Assembly: GCF_010183535.1 (NCBI RefSeq)
Contig: NC_071331.1
Span: 16,368,001-16,432,000, forward strand
Direction: 5' to 3'
Source of the DNA: Caenorhabditis remanei
Taxonomy: Eukaryota > Nematoda > Chromadorea > Rhabditida > Rhabditidae
Length of the DNA stretch: 64,000 nucleotides
Numbering within the stretch: position 1 is the first letter of the stretch; every line of letters starts with the position of its first letter. The notes under the pieces are model-generated. The model was not told the origin of the DNA. It saw only the letters and a list, made by a program, of their open reading frames with translations, and ran no database searches. The translations under genes were made by a program, and so were the position numbers. This document shows, piece after piece, positions 1 through 12,394 of this stretch.

Positions 1-3000
1 AGATTCCATCCGCAAAACATCTACAGTTGCAGGAGTTCAAGAAAATGCAAAACTTGATTACGAGGTGTTTGAACAATTCACATGCATGTCTTGATAATAC
101 AGGACTTTCAATAATCACTGCGATGAAATCAAGCTGAAGCGTGTGGGATATAGAAAGGAGCTAGAGAGAAAATTGAGAAAAGTTCATGTGTGCATCTAAA
201 AACCAGAAGAAGCATTCAAAGTGTAAGAAATTACAGTTCACGGTTGTAAACTTTTAATTAGAAATATTAAATTCAGCTACCATTTGGTTGGTGAATTTCT
301 GTGAAAATATTGAAAGTCTGGAAACAGTACGCAGACACTTTTAGAAAAACTAAACTTTACTACTTTACCTTTATGCTCAATCAGATGATTTGCCATTTCT
401 GTGAGTTGTTTATTTTGAAAACCGAATACTAACTCCCATTCCAGAATCCTTCGTTTACAATGTTTTGTTGATTGGTTTGTTGTAAAAAAGACGAAATGAT
501 GTACGGAGTTTCAGAGATTTAGACAAAATGGTTTCCTTTGATAAAGATTAACTTCTCAGCACAATAACTATATATGTTGTTCCAGGCCTCTATCGTAATA
601 TTGCTTGTTGTTTTTCAGTTTTCAAAGAATTCTTGTTGATTGTTGTTCCGTTGCAGTATGAGATTAGATATGGCTGTAAGTTTTTTCTTCTTTTCTTCTT
701 TTCCGTTATCATAATAACAATGGGTCGTGTGTTCCGAGAAGTTAAAGAAACATGGTACCAAAAGAAGAACGATTACACTGGGCCGTGGACACTCAAATTA
801 AAAATGTGTCCGAACATGTCAACAGGGATGTTTCATGTCTATGTCTCTGAATATTCACACTAATTTTAGGGTATCGGGTCACGGAAATATGGACTGCTAA
901 ACAATGTTCTTCGTTTCCAGTTAGGTGGGGAGATCATATATTTAAACTTTATTCTAGAAACCTGAACCTGGTTACTCAACTATTTCTTTCGATGACCTCT
1001 TCAATTGCTCACCACTATGGCCTGACTCATTTTGAACTTTGTTTTGAAAACGTTCAGATTCAGAACATTAACAAAAATGATCCTTGAGGAAATTACCATA
1101 TATACAACTTTTTTGTGTTATTTTGTTGTCTCTTGATTCCGTTTCTCTCCTCTTGAACACTCAGAATTGCTCTTTCCTCTCTGTCTCTCGTATTCTTTCT
1201 CTCGTAGAATATGTTATAACAAAGGGCGTTGTCCGTATTGGTAGCCTCGATACAAACGTATTACTCATTCTTTTCTTTACCTCAACTGTTACTAACTTTG
1301 GCAACTTTACATTCCTTCTAACTGAAAAAAAACTCGAGTTATACAGTATCATTCGAAGATTAACGACTGCATACCTACTTTCCAAAGTCCGCGTTCTGAT
1401 TCTACTCCTACTGATGGTCAGAAACTAACAGATTTATTTGTTCAAGTGTCCTCGAAAACGGTCCACCTCGTTCACCGTCCGCCGCACAAACATAGACGGA
1501 GACACAACTACCCGAGTACGGTGAATAGAGAATAGAGCGAGAGATTAGCGATGTTGCCACGTCATTACTGACCCAGGAACACTGCAAAGACATCATCTCG
1601 AATGTCACTTAGCTGTGTCTACTCTATTTGAGAGCAATCCATCAGCCCACGTCGTCATCCCTCTAACGACTTCTCTACGGACCTCTCTTCATTGATTTGC
1701 CCTCTATTCCTCTCCCCATTTGAGTTTTATGGTCCTCTGCCTCCGTATTTTCTATTTCTCTTCCTCTCTCTCTCTCTTTTCTCTTTTGTATTACATTCTT
1801 CTGTTCTCTTATCACGCTTCAACTGACTCACAGAATATCAAATAAGCACAATTTACCAACTCAAACATTGACCAGTGCTTGGCCTTCTTTTATCAATTTT
1901 CAACTGTACACTTTGAATTATTTCTCCATATTTTTCTGGAATTTCTGTCTGAGAATTGGAATCCAGCATCCAAATCAACTGTTTATTCCGATAGATTCAA
2001 TTGTATGTCAGTTGTTCCAACGTATTGTTTTCTCATTGAGGAAAATTACCACTCCGCATTAATTAATGGTTGATGCACATTTTTCAACGTTTGGATTAGA
2101 ATCATTCGACTATTTCCAATGTAATTATAAGAAAGTGAGGAGGAGAACCAGGGAGGTCCTTTGTTCCGAATAGATAACTTAGATTGAAGAGACACAGATG
2201 AGACAGCCAGCTGTCTCCTTCTTCTTTCCTCTCGGTCACTTCTCCGAATATCTTACGTGCGAAGACTCTTCGTACACATTCGGAAACGTCTAGCTTCTCT
2301 AAATCTCTCATCTCTTCTATGTTTGAGGTCACTTTGAGAACGCTGCTGTACTATAAGTATCATCCATTCATCCAGATGAATAAATTTTGATATTAGTCTG
2401 AAAGGTTATGTCAGAAATTCAAACTGGATCACATCTTCTTTTCAGGTTCTTCGATTCCTTACAATGTTGTAATACAATCAAACATTTTCTGATATCTTAT
2501 CAACATTTCCGTTTAGAACTTTCTCATTCTCTTTCAATACTTTTTTTTGCTTTCTTCGTTTCTGTCTGAAACATCGAAGCCTTATTCTTCCTTCTTCTCC
2601 CTTGCTCCACGTCTTCTCCTCATCGATTTCCTTTCAACTCAATCCACATCATTATGCCAACGCCTTCTCCTCCTTCCTCTTCTTCCCTTTTTAGCATGAA
2701 TAACTCATTCAGTAATACTCTGGAGTTGGGGTCCTGAAATTCTATTCATTTTCAGTTTCATACTTCCAAATGAACATCTCAATGAACAGTGTGAATTTTA
2801 GACTTTCTTCTTTGACCTCATTAGATTCACTAGTTTTCACTTATTTCACTGTTAGAACATCAAATCAAAAGATATCATATGGAAACATTGACATGTCTCA
2901 ATGTAATAACATCTCAGTGAACAACTTTAATGTTTCCTCCTTCGTCCACCTTCATCTTTCTTGAAATAGTGTAAAATTAGAGTAGAATCAAAGTACACGG

Positions 3001-4211
3001 ATTGACAATTTCTCGTCTGAATAGTACATTCTAGACCTCTAGCTCCAAATATAGAATTGTTTTCTACGTCCCCAAACTAATTCCATTTAGTCAAATTAAT
3101 TCATTTTCGGTTTCAATTAGGTTGGAGCCGTCGCTCTTCAAGCACTTTTTGTGTCTTCTCCACTTACAATCTGAATTAAAAACTTGTGAATTTAAGTTAA
3201 AACTCTTATTCTAACAAACTGATTACGATCAAACATTTTATGAAATGAAAATTTTGCGGAAAGTGTAACAAGCATACCTTGGAGAGATTTCTCCTTTCTA
3301 CTTTCTCAATCTCAGCTTACGAGATTCTTGACTATTTTTCATCGAAACCTTCTTTAATTTTGACGCCAGATACTTTCGATTATCCAAATTTTGAATCAGC
3401 AACATGATATGGCTGAATACTTCGAAGTAATCATCCACAAAATTTATATAATTGAGGTGTTCAGTTCTCGATGCTAGAAAAAGAGCCATATATCATATGA
3501 AATATGAGTGATCTAATTTGTGAGAACCTTGTTATAATGAATCACCTTAAAATCATTCAAACTTCCTTCACAATTTGAGTGCAATTTTGGAAAGGAGAAA
3601 GTGGCTGGACTTATGCTTACTTACAGTTTTTTTAAATTTGTTTTTAATTATTTGTTTAGAATTGTCATTTTAAGATCATGCCAAGTACAAGTCCTAACTT
3701 TCTTCTGTTTTTTCAGCTGTTTTCTAACTTTGATATTTTCCAGAAGCCCTATTGTTTCTTTTCTTTTAAACTTTTCAGACACTCAATCTCTAGATTTCCT
3801 TTTATAAAAGATTTTCAGAAATACATCGAAGCTTCTCATTTCCTCTCTTCTCCCTGCAGCCAATTTCAGCCACACCACATTGCTCGAGCACACTAAATCT
3901 TACTTTCGTTGTAGTAGTATAGCACTCAGTGAGTTTGATTCTTCTGCTTTAACTACATTTTCCCACTGACTATACGATTCAAGAAGATTTAAAATATAGA
4001 AAAAACACGTGAATCTGTTTTCAGAAACTTTAAACACGTTGATATCAACAAAAATATTGATTTTCAGAAGTTAATCTCTGCTCATCTCCAACATCTCGAC
4101 TCGTCTGCAATTCAGCTTAAACCGAAAATATCGATTTAGTTTTAGCTGTTTGTAGATTTAGAAAGTAGTGAGTTTTTTTTCAACTGCTTTTAAAACTAAT
4201 TTTTATTTCAG
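1..4211. other. AT-rich non-coding stretch, no gene supported
   Basis: Both strands were read here and no chain of exons with sensible splice sites and a recognisable protein was found. The open frames present are short (about 60-115 codons), rich in Phe, Leu and Ser because of T-rich DNA, and often lack an ATG. A CT-rich tract lies around 1740-1795. The last few hundred bases contain several TTTTCAG sequences that could be acceptors of 5' UTR introns or trans-splicing for the set-15-like gene downstream. The stretch probably holds its upstream regulatory DNA and the flank of a gene outside the window. Confidence 0.5.
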
Positions 4212-4225
4212 GATTTAGAGAGAAA

Positions 4226-6425
4226 ATGAAAGGAATTGGGTTGGTGAGTCTCAGAAGAAGAAACAGAGGGAAACGATCATGCGTGCATCTATCATCCAAT
4301 TCAAGTAAGTTTTCTTACGAGTTTTCAAGTTCAAAGTTTACCATTTTGGTGAACTTTTTGCTGGTAACTTGGAATCGAATGTTTTCATTTTCAGGTCGAT
4401 CGTTAAAGAAACCAAAGAATTTGAAGCCTAGAACAAAAGAGCAGAAGGAAATTGATGTACTATTGAGTAAAGATGTTAAGAATTTGACTTTGCAAGAGAC
4501 TTATAAACTTGCAAGTCACCTTCGACACACAAGTCAATTTACGATGAGAGTGAAGAATGTAACGATTGGAGGAGTATTGAAAGTTAGGAGAAGGAATGAC
4601 GAGAACAGAAGAATGTCGGAAGATAGAGATTCGAATAGTACCATTGAGAGTACGTACTCCCAGAAATGGGATGTTAGTTTGAATATTGAAGACGTGAAAG
4701 GAGAAACGAAGAAGAAAATTGGAAAAGGATTCCAGAGAAGACTGACTGAAGATAGTGAAATTGGATGTCTTCCGAAAGCAGACTCACTTCGAAAAAGTGT
4801 AAAGAAAGTTTTTTGGAATGAAGTGGAAAAACAGATTTATTATGAGCAACAGCTGAGGAATACAATCGAAAATGATCCAGAGTTGTGTGGATACTACCAG
4901 AGAAGATTCAAATGCAGAATTGATAAAACGGTGATGAAAACTAATGCGAAGACTCTCTGGAGGCATTTCAATGAAAAAGATGGGAAGCAGGTTGCCAATG
5001 GAGACCAAGAAATACAGTTCACTGAGTGAGTCTTAATATTTTGAGAGTTTTATTCAAACTATTCATATTTCAGAAAGCTGATGAAATTTATCAGAAACGG
5101 TGCCTACAATCCTCCACGAAATCGTCTTCAGTTCATCGTTGAAAAGTCGAAAAACTGGGATACCAGTGCACTGATATTCTCGGATATCCCGAAAGAGGAA
5201 CCTGATAATATCAAAATTCCTCACACCCTTCTTTATAAATATACTAATAGAAATGTGGTGAATGAGAAGAAGTGCCCTGAATTGGCTGCAATAAAAAAGG
5301 AAGCAGAGAAGAAAATTGTGAGTTTCGATCGGTTTCTAACTTTTTCGATTTAATGTATCTGTTATAGATCAAATGTGATTGCTGCACCGGTGGAGCCATC
5401 AAAAGATGCTGGCAAAACCCAAATTGCCCTTGCTACATCACCAACATGAAACTCAGACAATTCCAGCAAGTCGACGATGTCGTCGTTAATGAAAAAACAA
5501 ACTTCGTGAGTTCTCTATCCTTCTAGAGGCAACTCAATCATAAGCTATAAATTTCAGTCGACATTCAATCCAGTTCTTCTTCGAGGAGGCAATTCATTCT
5601 TTGATACAATTGGATTCGCCTGCTCCGATGAGTGTGAATGTGCTGGAAAGTGCACGAACAATGTCACTTTGCTCATAGAAAAAGACGTTCATCCGTTGGA
5701 ATTGTACCGAAAAGATGAGCAGATGGGATTTGGATTGAGGGCCAATACCTTCATCCCATGTGGAACACCAGTCGTTGAATTCACAGGAGAATTGAATCAT
5801 GGAGATGTGAAAAAGTCAGAACATGACTACTCATATGCCATCTTCTCTGAAGACGATTCATTCCCAACCATGATTTCAAAAGTATTAGGAAAAAATACCA
5901 AATTTGTTGCTGAGATCAAGAAACAATTTGAGAAAGACGAACGTTGGTTCGTCAATCCGAAACACATCGGGAACATTGCCCGGACGTGCTGCCATAGTTG
6001 TGAACCCAACATGTCAATGGTTCGAGTTTTCCAAAAAGGATTCTCGCCTGCGCATTGTCGTCTGCTTCTCGTGACTCACGAAGTTATATTCCCTGGAAAT
6101 GAAGTAAGTTTTGGGTGCAAAAGAAACTAAATCAATCCGTGATTACAGTTGACATTCGACTACGGTCCGGGATACATTCAAGAAACGTTAGGAAACAAAT
6201 GTTTATGTAATAAAGCTGGATGTCGGTGCTCAAATATTTATGAGACATTTTCGAAGTGTTCGGAGAAATCGGTTAGTTTTTAATCCAATTACCTAACTTC
6301 CTATAAACATTTTCCAGTTGGAAAAGTACCAAGCTCTCCGATATCATATTGGGTATGCTGAATTCAAGAGGAATGTTTTGGATGCAATGGAAAAAAAGCT
6401 GAGTCAGAAGGTAGTTGCTCAATAA
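4226..6425 (+). CDS. set-15: SET-domain histone-lysine methyltransferase-like protein (set-15-like)
   Basis: Seven exons join in phase: 4226-4304, 4395-5025, 5074-5317, 5368-5505, 5558-6103, 6149-6271, 6318-6425. The N-terminal half is basic and has no domain I recognise. A pre-SET region follows with Cys clusters (CDCCTGG..., CWQNPNCPC, CSDECECAGKC). The SET domain shows FGLRA, HSCEPN and ELTFDYG, and a post-SET motif CLCNKAGCRC closes it. This is the SUV39/G9a-type order, implying histone H3 lysine methylation in chromatin. In the cofactor motif the usual Asn-His-x-Cys reads Cys-His-Ser-Cys, so activity may be reduced or altered. The 90-nt first intron is stop-free and in frame, so retention would also give an open reading frame. 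The start follows a TTTATTTCAG acceptor ending at 4211. The symbol rests on domain type and on its place next to the SLC23 gene, as I remember for C. elegans R11E3. Confidence 0.88.
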
Positions 6426-6901
6426 TGAGTTACCGTTTTAAACTAGAAGCACTCATTTATTAGAGCCCCCTCCCCCCCTCTATGCTTGAAATTTGTTTTC
6501 TGAAAAATTCGGTATCTGGATATATTTACATCATTTCATCCCTAGTCAGGTTTCTCATAACTAAATTGTCTTCCATTGTTATCATGTCATAATATTCACA
6601 TGTATAATAATATTGCCATCATAGGTCCCAGTATCTCTCCAATGACAATCAATTTCTAAATTCAACAATTTTAAAAATATTCTCATTCTATCCAAATTCT
6701 TCATCAAATATTCACTTTTTCATCTCATAGGAAGATTTATGTTTCAGTATTATAATGTACATTTCTGAGCTTTTTATACGTTTTATTTCCCATTGAATGC
6801 TTTCTGACTTGATTTCTATTTCTTTTCTTTATTGTCTTTCTTCATTGATTTTTGTCTTTCATTTTCAGTCAACACGTTTGTAATTAAAATAATAAATGTA
6901 A
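6426..6901. other. convergent 3' intergenic region
   Basis: AT-rich DNA between the stop of the SET gene (+) and the stop of the permease gene (-). An AATAAA on the + strand at 6891-6896 could serve the SET gene with a long 3' UTR. No coding signal is seen. Confidence 0.6.
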
Positions 6902-9021
6902 TTAAAGCTTGTATTTGATTTCCATTCTTTTCTCTTCAATATCCATGATCTCATCTCTTGAAGGAACCAATGGAATGTATGTCAGCCAGCGATATTTCAG
7001 GAAAAATCTGAAAAGAAAAAGAAAATATTGAATTGATTTAAATAGTACACTACCTATTCATGAAAGAAGGTAATGCATATCCATTATTCTCTACTAATGT
7101 GTCATCGTCTCCACTCTCATCAAATCTTCTGAATCCTCTCTGTTCTCTTGTTGCGCCTACGGAAATATTATACAGATAGGCAGGAAGAGATTAAATTTAT
7201 ACCTGGAGTGATATTATCCAATGTGAATGCAATAATACCTCCGATTAACATTCGGATAGTTAGAAGTGTTCCGAACACATTATCAACTGTTTGATTACCA
7301 CTCTTTAATGGATTGTTCTCAAAATGGAGGGCGACTGTCAATCCCATTATTATAGATATGCCCATTATTGTCAAGTTTCGGGAAAGACGAAGATCTACTG
7401 TCTGGAAATAAACAGTTTATTGATGATCTCCTTGATAAGAACGAACCAAAAGATTTCTGAGCATAACTCCATTAACCATACATATTCCAATTGCCAAAAC
7501 ACCTCCGACAACTGGCTCTGGGATCATGGCCAAAACCGCAGAAAACTTTGAAAATATTCCAGCGACCAAAAGGAAAACACCAGCAACTTGCATTGTTATC
7601 CGACTTGCTACTTTTGTTACAGACATTATAGCAATATTTTCAGCATATGTTGTGATTCCAGTCCCGATTCCAAATGAAGAAGAAAGCATACATCCGATTC
7701 CTTCGACAACGAATCCTCGGTTTAGATTAGACTCTGGAATCCTCCCTTGTTTTGACAGTTGAGCACAAAGATCTGAAATGGTGAATTGAAATAAAATGTT
7801 CAAGATTCAATTAAACTTACTGTAATCTCCAATACTCTCAATCATTGCAACAAAACTGGAAGCAATGAATCCACAAAGAAGCGACACATTTATAGTTGGT
7901 GTTCCGTATTGTCCGGGAATTGGAAAATGAAACCACGGAGTACTTCTCAATGTTTCAATACTTGAATTCTGATCAGTTCGTGCTGAACTATTGATTGGTA
8001 TTGCGTTGGTAACTGTCAGAATGAAACAAATGAACCATCCGATGCCAATTCCGATTATATACTGCAAATTTGTTGTGGAACTAGGAAATATTGCCTCTGA
8101 TTGTGAATGACTTACAGGAAATTGACTCAAAACTTTTTTCCTTATGACATGGAATCGTTTTTCACTAAATGAAAAAGCTGGAAGAGGCATTTCCCAGTGT
8201 TCCAAAAGTACAATGAATACTACGAGTATCAAAAATTCTCTGCAAAATTGGACGATAAACATTAGAAAGAATATAGTTCAAGCTCACACAGATGACATCC
8301 AATGCAATGACATTTTCTGTTCAACATCTGGAACTGCACTTATTGTGAGAAGACTAATTATAGGAACAATTGTAATTGGACCAATGAATTTTGAAAGGAA
8401 ACCAATGATGCCTGTAAATCCAAAAAGAGGCATGACAAGAACAGCGATGAGACAACTTCCTGATATCTGAATGACTAAAAAGTGTGAACAGTTACGAGAA
8501 TATCAAAGAGACCATTTGTATTTTCTGTTGCCATAAACTTGTATCTGTATGTTCATTACATGGATACATTGTTTGAAATGTGTTTAGAACTGGAAGATAG
8601 GCAAATGATGGACCATGAAGAATGGCCAATCTGAGATTAGTATGAGACAACGGTTGGAAGTAAAAACAGACCTCATTCCAAATGTAGTTTGTAGTAGGGT
8701 AGCGATTCCAGATGTCACAAAAGAAGCAGATATCAGTTGGACCCTAAATGAGAATTAACAAAATTTGCAGTTTGGATTATCAAGAATGCCGAGAAATCTT
8801 ACATACCGTATCTCAGTTTCTTTATCTCCCGGACAAACCATATCTGAAACCAAAAAAGGAACTACGAGTAACATTGAAAGACATATCATCATTTGCTGAA
8901 AATTTAAAAAAAATTAAAATTAGAAAAAAACAAGAATAACCTGAAATCCGAGAAGAAGTATAGTTGGAATTGGGGGTACATCGTTCACATGATGCATAAG
9001 ATCGTCTTTTTCCTCCTTCAT
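6902..9021 (-). CDS. SLC23-family nucleobase/ascorbate-type permease
   Basis: The start codon is at 9021 (MKEEKDDLMHHVNDVPPIP). Exons run down the minus strand through about ten short introns to a stop at 6902-6904. The order is: the family opening PPIPTILLLGFQ, then QMMICLSML, then many hydrophobic segments (about 12-14 predicted), and a hydrophilic C-terminus ending RMEIKYKL. The permease signature region reads ENIAIMSVTK, close to the NAT signature ([Q/E/P]NxGxxxxTR/K) but with Ala at the usual Gly. The family moves uracil, xanthine, urate or ascorbate across the plasma membrane with Na+ or H+. Substrate cannot be told from sequence. An ATG at 9028 lies in another frame and was not used. 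It appears to match the transporter next to set-15 in C. elegans (R11E3.2, from memory). Confidence 0.88.
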
Positions 9022-9195
9022 TTTTCATTTCAACTGTTTCATTTCTTATCAAAAAACTAATAAAAGTATGACGGAAATTGAGTTCATTATTTCACCAGAC
9101 CAATTTTAAGTTTTATTGGTTAAATGGAATTTCTTTTGGGAGAATTCTGGAATTCAGAACTGGAAGGTTTTCAAAAAATATATTCACATTTTATT

Positions 9196-9250
9196 CTAAT
9201 AAATATTATTATTACAAAGATAATAATAATCATAATTATTATTATTACAG
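9196..9250. repeat. (ATT)n / (AAT)n microsatellite
   Basis: Imperfect ATT/AAT triplet repeats with interruptions lie between the permease start and the 3' end of the phospholipase-like gene. The tract can fold on itself because both ATT and AAT runs are present. Confidence 0.7.
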
Positions 9251-9390
9251 ATCACAAGTAGAATCGATTTCCCTGGCTGGCCAGTTACAAAAATCCACGA
9301 CGTCCTTTCAGATAGTTTTCAGAATTCTCGATGCGAGTGTAACCATGAAATAAATTTTTTAAATTAAATCATGCACATATAAAGTACAGT

Positions 9391-10482
9391 TCAACTTACT
9401 AGTTTTGGATATTTCGCTTCTCGAATCGTTGGAATTCCAGAAACTTTACTATCTAAATAATGTACACTTAGATTTGAAATGATGCGTACAACGTACTGTC
9501 TGCAATTGCCTTCATTGTAATTTCCACTTGAGTAAGACATTGCTCATCGGATGAAGCAAGAATTGAGGTTGATTCATCCAAACAAGTAATCAAATTATCC
9601 ACACAGTTTTCATAAGTTTGAGCATTTCGATCAGGAAGTATTCTCATGTAACAGAGCATATGATTGTAAGCACAATTAGAGAAGGTCACTTCAATTAATT
9701 ATAGTTTTTTTTTAATGCTTGATTCTATTCACCGTTCATAAATTTACAAGTCTCATATAACTTCATGTAATTATCTTCGACAGTCTTATTCAGAGCTGGA
9801 ACATAAGTCACAAGATTCGTATCAACGTATCCCTCCTCTGAAATATTAACTTTCAAGTCAATTTTCATTCATGTTCAGAAAACTCACTATATGGTTTATA
9901 GAAAATCCCTCCTGAAACTTTAACAGTCAAGCATGCGCCCCCAGTCCACTGTTTCTCGAAGCACATACTACCGTATCCTATCCATTTCAATGTTTCCTGC
10001 ATTCATAATTTTAGTTAGCGTTTGAGTGTTAATTCAATGCTCCTAACTTACATTTAAACAGCTACAGAATTTCAAATCACAAAAATCTTTTCCCAATTGA
10101 AGAGCGTAGCAATCATCATGAACAGAACAACACATGTTCACTTCAGCTGAAGATGTTATGGAATTACTAGTCTTCACGAGTTATCATACCAAGTTTATCC
10201 CAACATCCAAAAGTAAGTGCAACAAACCTCTCCAAGCCACCTCCTCCACACCGCCACTGACCAGAGTTCAAATAGTCTTTTGCATTCAATTCACTGGAAT
10301 AGTATTAGACAAAAATATTTTTGAGAGATTCAAAATATGACAAACTGTTCTTCGTTGCTTATTTTTCTCTGGTATCCAACCAAATTGTTTTGTTCAATCG
10401 GAATCGAAACCCTACTCTCTGATGGAGTTGAGATGACGATGCTGGCAGCAGCAAACAGCAAATAGACGAATTCTCGTATCAT
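9391..10482 (-). CDS. Secreted phospholipase A2-like protein with extra Cys-rich tail
   Basis: The start at 10482 opens with a signal peptide (MIREFVYLLFAAASIVIST). About six exons join in phase. A first exon ends near residue 45. The second carries WRCGGGGLERF and CWDKLG. The third carries MCCSVHDDCYALQ and CDLKFCSCLN. These match the PLA2 active-site signature CCxxHDxC, with its catalytic His and following Asp, and the second Asp-containing CD..F..C helix. The family hydrolyses the sn-2 ester of phospholipids outside the cell with Ca2+. The glycine-rich CGGGG segment may stand for the Ca2+ loop but is not canonical. About 120 residues follow with six or more further cysteines, longer than simple sPLA2s. 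The 3' end is uncertain: I end it at the TGA whose complement is 9391-9393; another exon could follow. Confidence 0.72.
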
Positions 10483-10914
10483 GATTGATTCAACAATGAG
10501 TAGTTTCCAACGACACAAGTTATTCTCATCCTACTAACCCGATCCAGCCTCTCGATACCCTATTCACCCCTGGGTTCAGAAGTTGAATACACACCGCTTT
10601 TATGTTTTAAAGATGGCCCGAACAGTTTACTTTGAAGACGTTTTCATTCGTTCTAGTCTGATTTACAGCTGATGTTTCATATCTATATATCCATTCCAGC
10701 ACCCATTTTGTTCTTCGATGGTAACGACACTCCGTTATCCCGGTAAGAATGCAAGTTTATCTCTTTTACAAGAAAATATCTTATCTCAATTTCCTTCTTT
10801 TTTCAACATATTTAAATCCAAAAATAGAAGCTGTTTTGTGATATAAAAAATAAAATGTGTGTGTTTCTTCATAATCAGGTACATTGAACTTAAAATTGTA
10901 ATATTTAACTCGTA

Positions 10915-10956
10915 TATACTGGTATATATATATATATACTGGTATATATACTGGCA
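10915..10956. repeat. TA-rich tandem repeat
   Basis: Three copies of a TATATACTGG-type unit separated by a (TA)n run, in the divergent region between the PLA2-like gene and the SGF29 gene. It may be part of that promoter region or a neutral microsatellite. Confidence 0.55.
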
Positions 10957-11159
10957 CATAACAGCATGTTTTTTTTCTAAAAACTCATTTCATTGCTTTC
11001 AATTCTTCTTCCTCAATCGAAACAACAATTTTCTTGGAGTCTTTTCTAAACGCACTCTGTCGCTGACCCATTCTTTGTCTTCTTTGCGTGTATTCTGCTC
11101 TCACTTCTCCACTTCTTCATTGCAGAAGAAACGACAATCGCACGCACTTGAAAATCAAT

Positions 11160-12273
11160 ATGCCGAAAAAGAGGAATGATGCGCAAACAGTCGAAGAACT
11201 CAGAAAAAAAACTGCAGAAGATATACAGAAAAAGGTAAAAAGTTTTAATTATTGAATTTTGAAATTTCTGAACCACATTGCTTACAGTTGCCTGGTGTAA
11301 AAGAAAGGCAAGATGCTATCAACGAGAATCTTCAACGTCTTCAAGAATTCCGTGACAATGAGCCAAATCCACTTGGAAAAGGAAAAGTGAGTTAAAATAA
11401 ACAAAATTCAAAAGTTCGTGGACAAAGTTCTTGAACTTGAAATACAAATTTGTATACAAACAAATTCAATTTTTCAGGCAAAACATCTCGCAGCTGTTAC
11501 AAGTACGCATCAAGCAGTCGAAACACAACAAGCAGCAATGCGGTTAGTTACTTTTATCCAACTAACAGATAGGATTGCATAATTATTCTTATTTGCAGTA
11601 AAATACTGGAAGAAGTGAGACGTGCTGCTGAAATGGACTATAGATCACAAATGGATGGAGATATCAGTCGACGAGACTTGATGGAGTTGATAAAAATTCG
11701 TGGAGAGCTCCTTCCATTGTGGATCAGTCATGACAGCCCGTTTCCTGGTGAATATGTTGGAGCAATCGCCCCACAAGATGGTTCGAAACTTAACGAGGGA
11801 GATTCGGTGGCAGCATTCAACAAAGACGGAAATTGGATTCTTGCTGATATCATATCGTGTCATTCCAACTCTCGGTATGAATGTCGAGATGTTGATGATG
11901 ACAAAAAGAAATTGACTGTCTTCTCCCGAAGCCATCTTCTTCCTCTTCCCAAGTGGAAAGCAAATCCAGCATCAGAGAAACATGCTCTCTTCGCGAAAAA
12001 TGCGATTGTTTTAGCTCTTTATCCACAAACGACTTGCTTCTACAAAGGTAATACTGACTATTAAAGATTTCACACAATCAGCTCTTTTCAGGAATAGTGC
12101 ATTCACCCCCAGCCGATTTCCGAGATCCATACCAAGTAGCGTTTGAAGACGATAGTTATCCTTCCGGTTTTTGCCCTCCGATGCCTGTTGCCCAAAAATA
12201 CGTTGTCGCCTTTAGAGAAGTTGCAGGCCTCACCGCATCAACAGCTCCGAAAAAAGGAAATAAGAAAAAGTAA
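11160..12273 (+). CDS. SGF29-like SAGA subunit with tandem Tudor domain
   Basis: Five exons join in phase from ATG 11160 to TAA 12273, giving about 270 residues. Exon 1 ends at 11234, exon 2 is 11288-11386 and exon 3 starts at 11478. The first ~100 residues are helical and charged, as in the SGF29 coiled coil. The C-terminal half carries two Tudor folds: SVAAFNKDGNWILADI in the first, and CFYKGIV with DPYQVAFEDD and the final Phe-Arg-Glu-Val in the second. In known SGF29 proteins this module reads H3K4me2/3 and tethers SAGA/ADA acetyltransferase complexes. The tail is Lys-rich. The gene is divergent from the PLA2-like gene and convergent with ECSIT. Confidence 0.88.
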
Positions 12274-12394
12274 TTATTCATTTATTCAATCCATAATATG
12301 ATCAACAGTATTCATGTATTAATTTCCATGTCTATCCTATGCTAAATCTAACAACCCGATTACTTTGTTTCGAACTTGTTGTAAAAATGAAATG

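Noticed and set aside
2102..2332. 76-codon minus-strand frame in the first 4 kb
   Set aside because: Balanced composition, but no supporting neighbours, splice sites or recognisable motif; left as unsupported.
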